Part shown: positions 30,961-36,577 of the stretch, one piece after another
Numbering within the stretch: position 1 is the stretch's first letter
How the letters are laid out: each line of letters opens with the position of its first letter
Program-made: the position numbers and the translations under genes
Assembly: GCA_018829945.1 (NCBI GenBank)
Contig: JAHJTI010000158.1
Span: 1 to 36,577 of the forward strand
Direction: 5' to 3'
Source: Pseudomonadota bacterium
GTDB lineage: Bacteria; Desulfobacterota; Desulfobulbia; Desulfobulbales; Desulfurivibrionaceae
DNA: 36,577 bases
The notes under the pieces: model-generated
What the model was told of the DNA's origin: nothing
The model's input: the letters and a program-made list of their open reading frames with translations, nothing else
The model's database searches: none

Positions 30961-31599
30961 ATGACCACAGAAAAAGAAATAAGAGGCAGGCGGATCAGGG
31001 ATATAAGAAACCGATTGGGTTTAAGCCAGGAGCAGCTTGGTAAAAAGCTCGGTGGGGTTTCAAAAGGTTCAATCTCCGGATATGAGTCTGGCGATGTCAA
31101 CCCAACCCCTGAAGCACTAATTAAACTAGCCAGAATGGGCGAGGTCACCCTTGACTGGATTCTCACCGGGCATGATCAAGGTGAAAATCCAATGGCTGAA
31201 TATCAAAAAAAGAATGGTGAAATTGCCGCTACTATTGAACCTGGATCACGTGCTGGCCGAAATCGCTCATCAGTGATTGAGCCACCATCTGTCAATGCCC
31301 TGAAAAAAACTGCATCCATGCCGGTTGAAGATCTGATCGACGAATCTTTCAGCATGTCGGAGATGGTCACCATGACCATCGAGGTGCTGGAGTCAAAAAC
31401 TGTTTACAGGTCGGCCCTGGCGTCAAACGTCCGGGCGTTTCATCAAGCAGTGAAAATGGAGGGGGAAATGGCAGGGGTAAAAGAAGAAGTGCAACAGATG
31501 CGAGCGGAGCACAGAGTGGAGATGGAAGAACTGAAAGAGATGATTCGTTCTTTAGGTGGTCAGATTCCGCAAAAAAGAGACACGGCGGCAAACTCTTAG
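30961..31599 (+). CDS. XRE-family prophage repressor without peptidase domain
   Basis: The 212-residue protein has a typical XRE domain at residues about 8-66 (RIRDIRNRLGLSQEQLGKKL and SKGSISGYESGDVNPTPEAL). A linker follows, and a C-terminal half with a coiled-coil of KEEVQQMRAEHRVEMEELKE type. No S24/LexA catalytic Ser/Lys is visible, so RecA-driven self-cleavage is not expected. The operators and promoter upstream place it as the immunity repressor. Confidence 0.88.
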   Translation: MTTEKEIRGRRIRDIRNRLGLSQEQLGKKLGGVSKGSISGYESGDVNPTPEALIKLARMGEVTLDWILTGHDQGENPMAEYQKKNGEIAATIEPGSRAGRNRSSVIEPPSVNALKKTASMPVEDLIDESFSMSEMVTMTIEVLESKTVYRSALASNVRAFHQAVKMEGEMAGVKEEVQQMRAEHRVEMEELKEMIRSLGGQIPQKRDTAANS

Positions 31600-31757
31600 G
31601 CTGGTGGTGCCTATGGCCTCATCGGTTGTTGTTAGGAAAAAACTTAATACTGAAAAAATACTGAACCTGCAAAACACAGAGAAGCCATTAGCAGGTAATT
31701 TCTCATGGCCAAAGGGGTGGGCATGGGATGATCGGCTTATGAGCGTGATGGGGGAAG

Positions 31758-32564
31758 ATGGAATTGGCAACTATACCAAAAAGAGCTGAGGACCGTATAA
31801 AGACAGGGATAAAGGCATTTTCCAAAGTAATCGAAGGCGCAAAGGCCCGGGATGTAAATGAGTCTGACACCGTTACCATCGTGGTGGATATGCTCTCAAC
31901 CATCTGCGGCTACGACAAATACACCGAGATCACCAGCGAGTATGTGATCCGTGGAACCTATTGCGACCTTGCCATTAAGGCCGGGGATGACAAGCCCACC
32001 TTCTTGATTGAAGTCAAGGCCATCAATATTCCTCTCAAGGAAGCCCACCTGCGGCAAGCCATCAACTATGCCGCCAATGAGGGGATTGAGTGGGTCATGC
32101 TTACCAATGGTGATCACTGGCAGGCTCACCGGGTAATCTTCGGCAAGCCGATAAAAACTGAGGTGGCTTTTGATTTCAGTTTTTCCGACACGGCCAAGCT
32201 GCCGATGTTGACCGACTTCTTTTTCCTGATCAGCAAGGAAGGTGTGAGCAAGTCCGCCATCGCCACATTTCACGAAGAATGCCAACTTACCAGCAAGCAC
32301 ATGGTTGCAGCCGCACTCATGACAGAACCAGTGGTGGGTGCGGTGCGGAGGCAGCTCGTTGCCGTCGGAAAAGGCGTGAAAATTACCGACGATCAGATTC
32401 TTTCCACCCTCCAAAACTTGGTGCTCAAGCGTGATGTGCTGGAGGGGGAAGAGGCTGTCAAAGCAAAACGACGAATGACAGCAGCTAATCGTCCTAAGAA
32501 AAAATCTGGCCAGGGAGCTGAAGTCAAGTGTGTTCCGGAAACAACGGCGCAGCCGGCAACCTAG
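31758..32564 (+). CDS. Stand-alone HsdR N-terminal-like PD-(D/E)xK protein
   Basis: The 268-residue protein has an HSDR_N-type nuclease fold. It shows YVIRGTYCDLAI with D70, then FLIEVKAINIP with E85 and K87, and Q100 in HLRQAINYA, the D...ExK...Q set of restriction-type nucleases. The helicase and other HsdR parts are absent. The C-terminal part is a basic helical region ending in a Lys/Arg-rich tail. It lies between repressor and integrase, so it is likely expressed in the lysogen; defence or superinfection exclusion is inferred. Confidence 0.8.
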   Translation: MELATIPKRAEDRIKTGIKAFSKVIEGAKARDVNESDTVTIVVDMLSTICGYDKYTEITSEYVIRGTYCDLAIKAGDDKPTFLIEVKAINIPLKEAHLRQAINYAANEGIEWVMLTNGDHWQAHRVIFGKPIKTEVAFDFSFSDTAKLPMLTDFFFLISKEGVSKSAIATFHEECQLTSKHMVAAALMTEPVVGAVRRQLVAVGKGVKITDDQILSTLQNLVLKRDVLEGEEAVKAKRRMTAANRPKKKSGQGAEVKCVPETTAQPAT

Positions 32565-32601
32565 CATGAAGTCCGTTGTCATTGGGAGTGGGAGACAAAC
32601 C

Positions 32602-33036
32602 ATGCCTGGTCGAGTCCTAATTCTTACTATTGTTGCTTTATCAGTTGTGGGTTGTGCTACGACTGTACCCACGATGGCAGAGCTGCAGCCTGTACCGGAA
32701 AATAGAGTTTTTGCCAACCAATTACAAACTGAAGGCAATGCTGAACTGGCTGTTCTCAGAGACAAATCATTCTCTGGGTCAGCCGTTGACTACCGGCTAT
32801 TTGTTGATGGGAAATTATCCGCTCAATTGGCATGGGGAGAATTCGTGATTATGTCCCTACCAGCCGGAGAACGCATCATTGAAATTCGCCATCCCAGTCC
32901 TTTAGTGGGAGCAATCGGTGATTCAGCGACATTACGCGCGGAGCCAAATGTCACATATTACTACCGGGTCAACTCCGATTCGGGGCAAATTCGACTCCTC
33001 CGCACAACGGCTGAATCAGCAATGACACCACCCTAA
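32602..33036 (+). CDS. Lipoprotein, possible lysogenic conversion gene
   Basis: The 144-residue protein from ATG 32602 (GGGAG about 8 nt upstream) has a lipoprotein signal: MPGRVLILTIVALSVVGCAT with Cys18 after VVG. The mature part contains YRLFVDGKLSAQLAWGEFV and an R/E-rich GERIIEIRHPSP, then ANVTYYYRV-like strands, indicating a beta sandwich. It is the only exported protein in the lysogeny module. Similar host outer-membrane lipoproteins exist, but no specific function is apparent. An upstream ATG (32566) gives a poorer signal. Confidence 0.75.
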   Translation: MPGRVLILTIVALSVVGCATTVPTMAELQPVPENRVFANQLQTEGNAELAVLRDKSFSGSAVDYRLFVDGKLSAQLAWGEFVIMSLPAGERIIEIRHPSPLVGAIGDSATLRAEPNVTYYYRVNSDSGQIRLLRTTAESAMTPP

Positions 33037-33090
33037 TTTTTTAGGGAGTAAATATATAATTCCCCGAAAAATAGAATATAAGGCTAGCCG

Positions 33091-34311
33091 ATGCCAGCAA
33101 ACATCAAAAAACAGGGAAGCAAATGGAGGGTACGCTGGAGGCTATACCTTCCAGATGATTCCTGGCTGGAGCGGTCACGCTTGACCGCCGATAAAGGGCG
33201 GGCCAAAGAGGTCAAGGCCATGGCTGATCTTATCGAGATCAAGACCAGACACCAGGAGAGCACCGCCGCGGATCTCGAGTACTGGCAACGCCATCGCCTG
33301 ATAAGCAGGCAGGATGCCGAGCTGCTTAATACATTCAAAGATGCCAGAAAGACATTGGCTCAAGCTGCCGAGGAATACAAACAATCAAACGATTGCGGAA
33401 AAGAAGAGATGGAGGCGAGGGCGGTGCGCATCGATCGCGTGGTGGCGATATTGGGTCCGGAAAGATCGGTCGGCGAGATCCGCCACTCTGATGGCGAGCG
33501 CATCAAGACTGTGTTGCGGGATGGCTGGAAGGACAACAAAGACGCAAAGGAAAAGAAATACAAGGCGGTAACCATCAACAAGCATCTGCAGGACGGCAAG
33601 CGCATGTTCACCCTGCAGATGGCCGAGGGTGTCATCGAGCACAATCCCTGGGGGGTGCTCAAGGGCGCGAAGATCCCTAAAGAGGAAGTGATAGACCATA
33701 CTGTTCTCAGCCATGATGATATTGTCAAGGTCCTGGCCGAGGCCGAGATCAGCGACAAACGCACGGATCCTGGAAACCCGGCCAGCATGGGAGGAAATCT
33801 CACTCTATTTCTGCTCATGTTTTTCGGCACCGGCCTGAGGCGCAAGGAAGCAATGGCCGCGAAGATGGAAAACATCGACTGGCAAAGTCGGAGCCTGCGA
33901 CTGATGGAAACCAAGAATGGCGAGGATAGGTCTGTCGGTCTCGGCGATCGGCTATACTTATTATTGCTGAACAGAAAAGGGGAAACCGGCTACATCCTGC
34001 CGCGATTTTATCTCAATTCGGTGAGCAGGGCAATCAGTCGACATTTCAAGCGGTGCGGATTCAAGATGCGCTTGCACGACACCAGGCACACATACACCAC
34101 AAGGCTGCTCGACCTCGGAGTGCTCCGGCACAATGCCATGGGACGAACCGGACACAAGGACTCCAGAATGCTGGATCACTACACCCACCCGATCTTTGGC
34201 GAGGTTTACGAGGACCAGTTTCCATTCATGCAGCAGGTCAAGGGGGATGAAGCAGAAGCTGCCCAGCAACCACCTAAAAATAAGAAAACTGTCTTGCGAG
34301 TGGTAAAATAG
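33091..34311 (+). CDS. int: Tyrosine recombinase integrase
   Basis: The 406-residue enzyme has an N-terminal arm-binding domain (KKQGSKWRVRWRLYLPDDSW), a central core-binding domain and a C-terminal catalytic domain. Catalytic residues are R250 in GTGLRRKEA, H329-x-x-R332 in LHDTRHTY, H355 in GRTGHKD and Y364 in MLDHYTH. AAGG lies 8 nt before the ATG. It recombines attP with a tRNA-Glu attB, and the attachment site follows its stop by 46 nt. Phage-type integrases adjacent to tRNA 3' ends are the rule. Confidence 0.96.
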   Translation: MPANIKKQGSKWRVRWRLYLPDDSWLERSRLTADKGRAKEVKAMADLIEIKTRHQESTAADLEYWQRHRLISRQDAELLNTFKDARKTLAQAAEEYKQSNDCGKEEMEARAVRIDRVVAILGPERSVGEIRHSDGERIKTVLRDGWKDNKDAKEKKYKAVTINKHLQDGKRMFTLQMAEGVIEHNPWGVLKGAKIPKEEVIDHTVLSHDDIVKVLAEAEISDKRTDPGNPASMGGNLTLFLLMFFGTGLRRKEAMAAKMENIDWQSRSLRLMETKNGEDRSVGLGDRLYLLLLNRKGETGYILPRFYLNSVSRAISRHFKRCGFKMRLHDTRHTYTTRLLDLGVLRHNAMGRTGHKDSRMLDHYTHPIFGEVYEDQFPFMQQVKGDEAEAAQQPPKNKKTVLRVVK

Positions 34312-34346
34312 TGGTAAGAAGGCTGAAAAGCCTTGCGAGACTAAAT
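34293..34346 (+). repeat. Direct repeats next to the attachment site (possible integrase arm sites)
   Basis: CTTGCGAG followed by a TAA-containing tail occurs at 34293-34306 and 34332-34345. AGTGGTAA also occurs twice, at 34299-34306 and 34310-34317. The first copies lie in the last integrase codons. Arm-type binding sites are usually short direct repeats at this distance from the core. Confidence 0.45.
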
Positions 34347-34356
34347 ACGATATATA

Positions 34357-34401
34357 CCTCTCACGCCGGTAACACGGGTTCGAGTCCCGTAGGGGTCACC
34401 A
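34357..34401 (+). other. attR core: 3' part of tRNA-Glu (anticodon CTC)
   Basis: The sequence holds the anticodon loop with CTC, the 3' anticodon strand CGCCGG, the T-arm CGGGTTCGAGTCCCG and the acceptor AGGGGTCACCA. Upstream DNA (CGATATATA) does not form the D-arm, so the tRNA is only a fragment. This is the expected remnant when a phage inserts into a tRNA gene and restores it at the other junction. The element orientation predicts an intact tRNA-Glu left of the window. Confidence 0.85.
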
Positions 34402-34412
34402 AGTGAGAAATC

Positions 34413-34455
34413 AAGGGAAATCAGGCTATTATGCTTGGTTTCCCTTTTTCTTTTT
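34413..34455 (+). terminator. Rho-independent terminator of the tRNA-Glu locus
   Basis: AAGGGAAA (34413-34420) pairs with TTTCCCTT (34439-34446), followed by a T-rich run. It begins 11 nt after the CCA end and belongs to the host side of the junction. Confidence 0.75.
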
Positions 34456-34568
34456 GTGCTGTTGAGTGTGTTTTTGTGGCTAATAACGGCAAGTTGAAAT
34501 CGGCCCGACAGGGTGTGGCAACATACTTCTTCTCTGCCTGTCATCGTTTTCCCCGGACTGTTTCCGAC

Positions 34569-35072
34569 TCACTCCATGTTTATCTGGGAATATCCCTTGG
34601 TCTGATAGCCAATCATTGAAACGTACCCATTGTTGACAGGTTCGAGTTCCGGAAGGAAATCTTGCGGGTCAATTTCATAAATTTCAGCGGAAAGCATGCA
34701 CTGTTCCATGATTATGCCCCGTTTCTTAAAGAGCCGGATCCATTCATGGACTTTTTTCTTGGCAGCGATTTCATCATCGTCAAAGACATAATCTTCGTCC
34801 CCTTTTGTGACAAAGTTGCTTGCCGCGCTTCGAAATCCGACGATGAATTCCGGCTTGATGCCGGATTGTACGAGTTGTTCATGGGTTTTATCGATAAACA
34901 GAAGTTTTGATTTCAGTTTTGCCGGAACTCCGGTGTTGACATCAAAATAGGCCTTTACGGTGGAAAGACCACTTAGAGCCCGGGTATTCTTGTATTCTTC
35001 CGTCGAGGCCATCCCGGAGAAAAAAAGAACAAGGAATCCCATACCTGTCAGAAGAGTGATTGTACGGCTCAT
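34569..35072 (-). CDS. Exported DsrE/DsrF-like protein
   Basis: The 167-residue protein has a signal peptide (MSRTITLLTGMGFLVLFFSG) and a mature domain resembling the DsrE/DsrF/YchN sulfur-relay fold: VKAYFDVNTGVPAKLKSKLL, GIKPEFIVGFRSAASNFVTK, and a Cys in KRGIIMEQCMLSAEIY at the expected catalytic loop. Members in the periplasm are thought to take part in sulfur handling. It is host DNA beyond the attachment site and convergent with the tRNA terminator. Confidence 0.75.
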   Translation of the reverse strand: MSRTITLLTGMGFLVLFFSGMASTEEYKNTRALSGLSTVKAYFDVNTGVPAKLKSKLLFIDKTHEQLVQSGIKPEFIVGFRSAASNFVTKGDEDYVFDDDEIAAKKKVHEWIRLFKKRGIIMEQCMLSAEIYEIDPQDFLPELEPVNNGYVSMIGYQTKGYSQINME

Positions 35073-35127
35073 GGCATTCTCCTCTTTGGTTTCAAAATGA
35101 ATTTTTTCAGCACCGTATGGAGAAATG

Positions 35128-35496
35128 TCAACAACCTGTGTCCGGTGCTTTTTCTATCTTCACGGCGATGTTGTTTTCTCCTTCAACCGTGTACCAGATC
35201 GTAACAGATTGCTTTTCTTTGATGTCATCAAAAGAATCAAAGGCGATTAACGTTGTCTGCTCATTAAAAGAGATGTGTAGGGTTGCCCCTTTTTTCGGTT
35301 TGATGAGCATGGCCTTTGTTTCCAGGGAAACACTCTTCACCTTGCCTTTGATGGACAAAGCCTCAACCCGTTGTCCCGAATTGTCACTTGTGCTGTTTTG
35401 TGATTGCGACCAGGCGACACCGGAAACAAGGAGCGATATGCATCCTGCCAATAAAACGATCATAAAACGTTTCGTCATGCGGTTTGATCCTCTCAT
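35128..35496 (-). CDS. Small exported host protein
   Basis: Starting at ATG 35496 (GAGGAG 7 nt upstream), the 122-residue protein has an N-terminal signal segment (TKRFMIVLLAGCISLLVSGV) ending VAWS-Q. A small beta domain follows: VEALSIKGKVKSVSLETKAM, TLHISFNEQTTLIAFDSFDD and VTIWYTVEGENNIAVKIE. It ends in a Cys. A Cys in LAGC gives a weak lipobox, so it may be a periplasmic protein or lipoprotein. The family is not recognised. Confidence 0.7.
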   Translation of the reverse strand: MRGSNRMTKRFMIVLLAGCISLLVSGVAWSQSQNSTSDNSGQRVEALSIKGKVKSVSLETKAMLIKPKKGATLHISFNEQTTLIAFDSFDDIKEKQSVTIWYTVEGENNIAVKIEKAPDTGC

Positions 35497-35762
35497 GTTT
35501 GTCTCCTCGTTATTCTGGGATAAGTAGATACAATCCGGCTCCATAAGGTATTAATTGTTCTGAAAAGAGTACGGAGACAGCTTGTTTTGGCCTTTGCCGA
35601 GAGTCGCAGTCAGTTCTGTGCCGTATTGTAAATAGTCTAATCACCCTTATGGAACTGTGCCACAAAGCATGTGGAGAAAAAGTGGGAAAGGTGCGGAGCA
35701 TCAGTCTGCTTGATTCCATTCCCTGCGATGACACACCCGAATTTATCCTGTATAGTGGGGCC

Positions 35763-36206
35763 ATGAATTCTTCCCTGAGCCCAAGCGTCTCGGCGGTCTA
35801 CGCCTTCAATCGTACAAACGAGTTGAAGCGCCCTCTTTTTGGCTGCAGCGTTTCCGCAGGGTTTCCCAGCCCGGCGGATGATTATATCGAGGGCAGGCTC
35901 GACCTTAACGAGCTTATGGTGGCCAATCCTGCGGCCACTTTTTTCGTGCGGGTGGCAGGCGATTCCATGCTCGGGGTCGGCATCCATCATAACGACATCC
36001 TGGTGGTGGACCGTTCTCTCGATCCGATCAGCGGCAAGGTGGTGATCGCGGTGGTCAACGGCGAGCTCACCGTGAAACGGTTGGTCAAAAACGGTGAGAG
36101 CGTCTGCCTCAAAGCCGAGAATCCCGATTATCCCGATATTCATCTGGCCGAAGGAACCACCTGTGAGATCTGGGGGGTGGTTGCTTACGTGATCCACGCC
36201 CTTTAG
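35763..36206 (+). CDS. umuD: UmuD-like S24 peptidase, DNA polymerase V subunit
   Basis: From ATG 35763 the protein has 147 residues. It has the self-cleavage site SAGFPSPADDY (A32-G33), nucleophile S68 in GDSM and base K105 in TVKRL, with RLDLNELMVANPAATFFVRV in between. RecA filament-stimulated removal of the first ~32 residues converts it to the form active in translesion synthesis. An upstream in-frame ATG (35649) would add 38 residues of unrelated composition. It lies 9 nt before umuC. No LexA box could be identified with confidence. Confidence 0.92.
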   Translation: MNSSLSPSVSAVYAFNRTNELKRPLFGCSVSAGFPSPADDYIEGRLDLNELMVANPAATFFVRVAGDSMLGVGIHHNDILVVDRSLDPISGKVVIAVVNGELTVKRLVKNGESVCLKAENPDYPDIHLAEGTTCEIWGVVAYVIHAL

Positions 36207-36215
36207 GTTCATTCC

Positions 36216-36577
36216 ATGTCAGCTCTGTATGCTCTGCTCGACTGCAACAATTTCTATGTTTCCTGCGAACGGGTTTTTAATCCCGAACTTGAGGGGCAGC
36301 CGGTGGTGGTGCTTTCCAACAACGATGGCTGCATCATCGCCCGCTCCAACGAAGCCAAGGGCCTCGGCCTTCGGATGGGGGAGCCGTATTTTCGCGCCAA
36401 ATCCCTGCTCGACCGGAATCGTGTTCGGGTATTTTCTTCCAACTATGCGTTGTACGGCGATATGTCCCGACGGGTTATGGAGCAGGTGGGGCGCCTTGAG
36501 CCCGAGGTGGAGGTCTATTCCATCGACGAGGCGTTCATCCGGCTGCCTGCGGCCAAGGAAGAGGTTTTGCGTATTAC
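36216..36577 (+). CDS. umuC: UmuC, Y-family DNA polymerase V catalytic subunit (cut at window end)
   Basis: About 120 N-terminal codons are present. The start [20 protein letters not shown] carries the first metal-binding Asp and the [10 protein letters not shown] motif. Then come [19 protein letters not shown] and [11 protein letters not shown] with the second catalytic acidic pair. These are diagnostic of the UmuC branch of Y-family polymerases. It follows umuD by 9 nt and forms an operon with it. Confidence 0.96.
   Translation, partial: MSALYALLDCNNFYVSCERVFNPELEGQPVVVLSNNDGCIIARSNEAKGLGLRMGEPYFRAKSLLDRNRVRVFSSNYALYGDMSRRVMEQVGRLEPEVEVYSIDEAFIRLPAAKEEVLRI

Larger units (their letters stand above)
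1..34401. mobile_element. Integrated lambda-like siphoviral prophage (left end outside window)
   Basis: A continuous set of phage modules runs from baseplate genes at the left edge to an integrase and an attachment site at the right. Most genes overlap or nearly touch and lie on the minus strand; only the immunity/integration module and one two-gene cassette are on plus. Head genes are lambda type and tail genes are of the long non-contractile type. Head, tail and replication genes look intact, with no broken frame seen except a programmed frameshift. The right boundary is set by a partial tRNA-Glu directly after the integrase. The left boundary, the tail tip and lysis genes are not in the window. 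Confidence 0.95.

Noticed and set aside
31613-31789. 58-codon plus-strand frame between repressor and HsdR-N-like gene
   Set aside because: It has no ribosome site, overlaps the next start by 32 nt and has unremarkable composition. It may be untranslated spacer.
31896-32765. Minus-strand 289-codon frame opposite the HsdR-N-like gene
   Set aside because: The plus strand carries the intact nuclease motif set and coupling to neighbours; the minus frame spans two real genes.
34318-34335. Short stem AAGGCT/AGCCTT after the integrase as a terminator
   Set aside because: The stem is 6 bp and has no T-run.
1-34401. CRISPR array
   Set aside because: No regularly spaced repeats of 25-40 nt with unique spacers were seen; the 8-bp iterons and 17-bp operators are too short and irregular.
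35545-35762. LexA box upstream of umuD
   Set aside because: No convincing CTGT-N8-ACAG or other palindrome could be identified, and LexA boxes differ among host groups.
35637-36212. Minus-strand 191-codon frame opposite umuD
   Set aside because: UmuD motifs on plus are unambiguous.

Overview
The window is almost entirely one temperate siphophage genome integrated in a bacterial chromosome (positions 1 to about 34401), followed by about 2.2 kb of host DNA. The left end of the prophage lies outside the window. The head genes follow the lambda plan: Nu1-like small terminase, GpA-type large terminase, gpW, lambda-type portal, S49 protease with nested scaffold, gpD-like decoration protein and gpE-like capsid. 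A tail tube protein, a G/G-T frameshift pair, a tape measure protein and DUF2460/DUF2163 baseplate proteins mark a long, flexible, non-contractile tail. The host looks like a moderately GC-rich Gram-negative, probably of the Desulfobacterota (sulfur-relay DsrE-like exported protein, lipoboxes, UmuDC). That placement is an inference and is weak.

Layout. Reading leftward from the immunity region, the minus strand carries a Cro-like regulator and a chain of short overlapping genes (28095-30767), then replication genes (primase and D5/P4 helicase, 24216-27459, with iteron-like 8-bp repeats between them). Next come a ParB-fold/adenine-methylase-like pair and a second, larger ParB (19632-24213). 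A 225-nt plus-strand hairpin block follows that looks like two tandem small RNAs (19357-19619). Then come the packaging region (13096-19357, with HNH, DUF5131, ASCH and DUF488 proteins), head genes (6180-11845) and tail genes (1-6183). A two-gene plus-strand cassette (DUF1508 and DUF6680 proteins, 12071-12807) interrupts the late region in the opposite orientation and looks like a moron.

The lysogeny module is on the plus strand (30961-34311): an XRE repressor without an S24 protease domain, a stand-alone HsdR-N-type PD-(D/E)xK protein, a lipoprotein and a tyrosine integrase. Four related 17-bp operators lie between the divergent repressor and Cro-like genes. The repressor message is predicted to be leaderless, as in lambda PRM. 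The right attachment site is the 3' part of a tRNA-Glu (CTC anticodon), so a complete tRNA-Glu is expected at the unseen left end. Beyond it lie the tRNA terminator, two exported host proteins and a umuDC operon cut by the window end. No holin or endolysin was recognised; lysis genes are probably outside the window with the rest of the tail tip genes.
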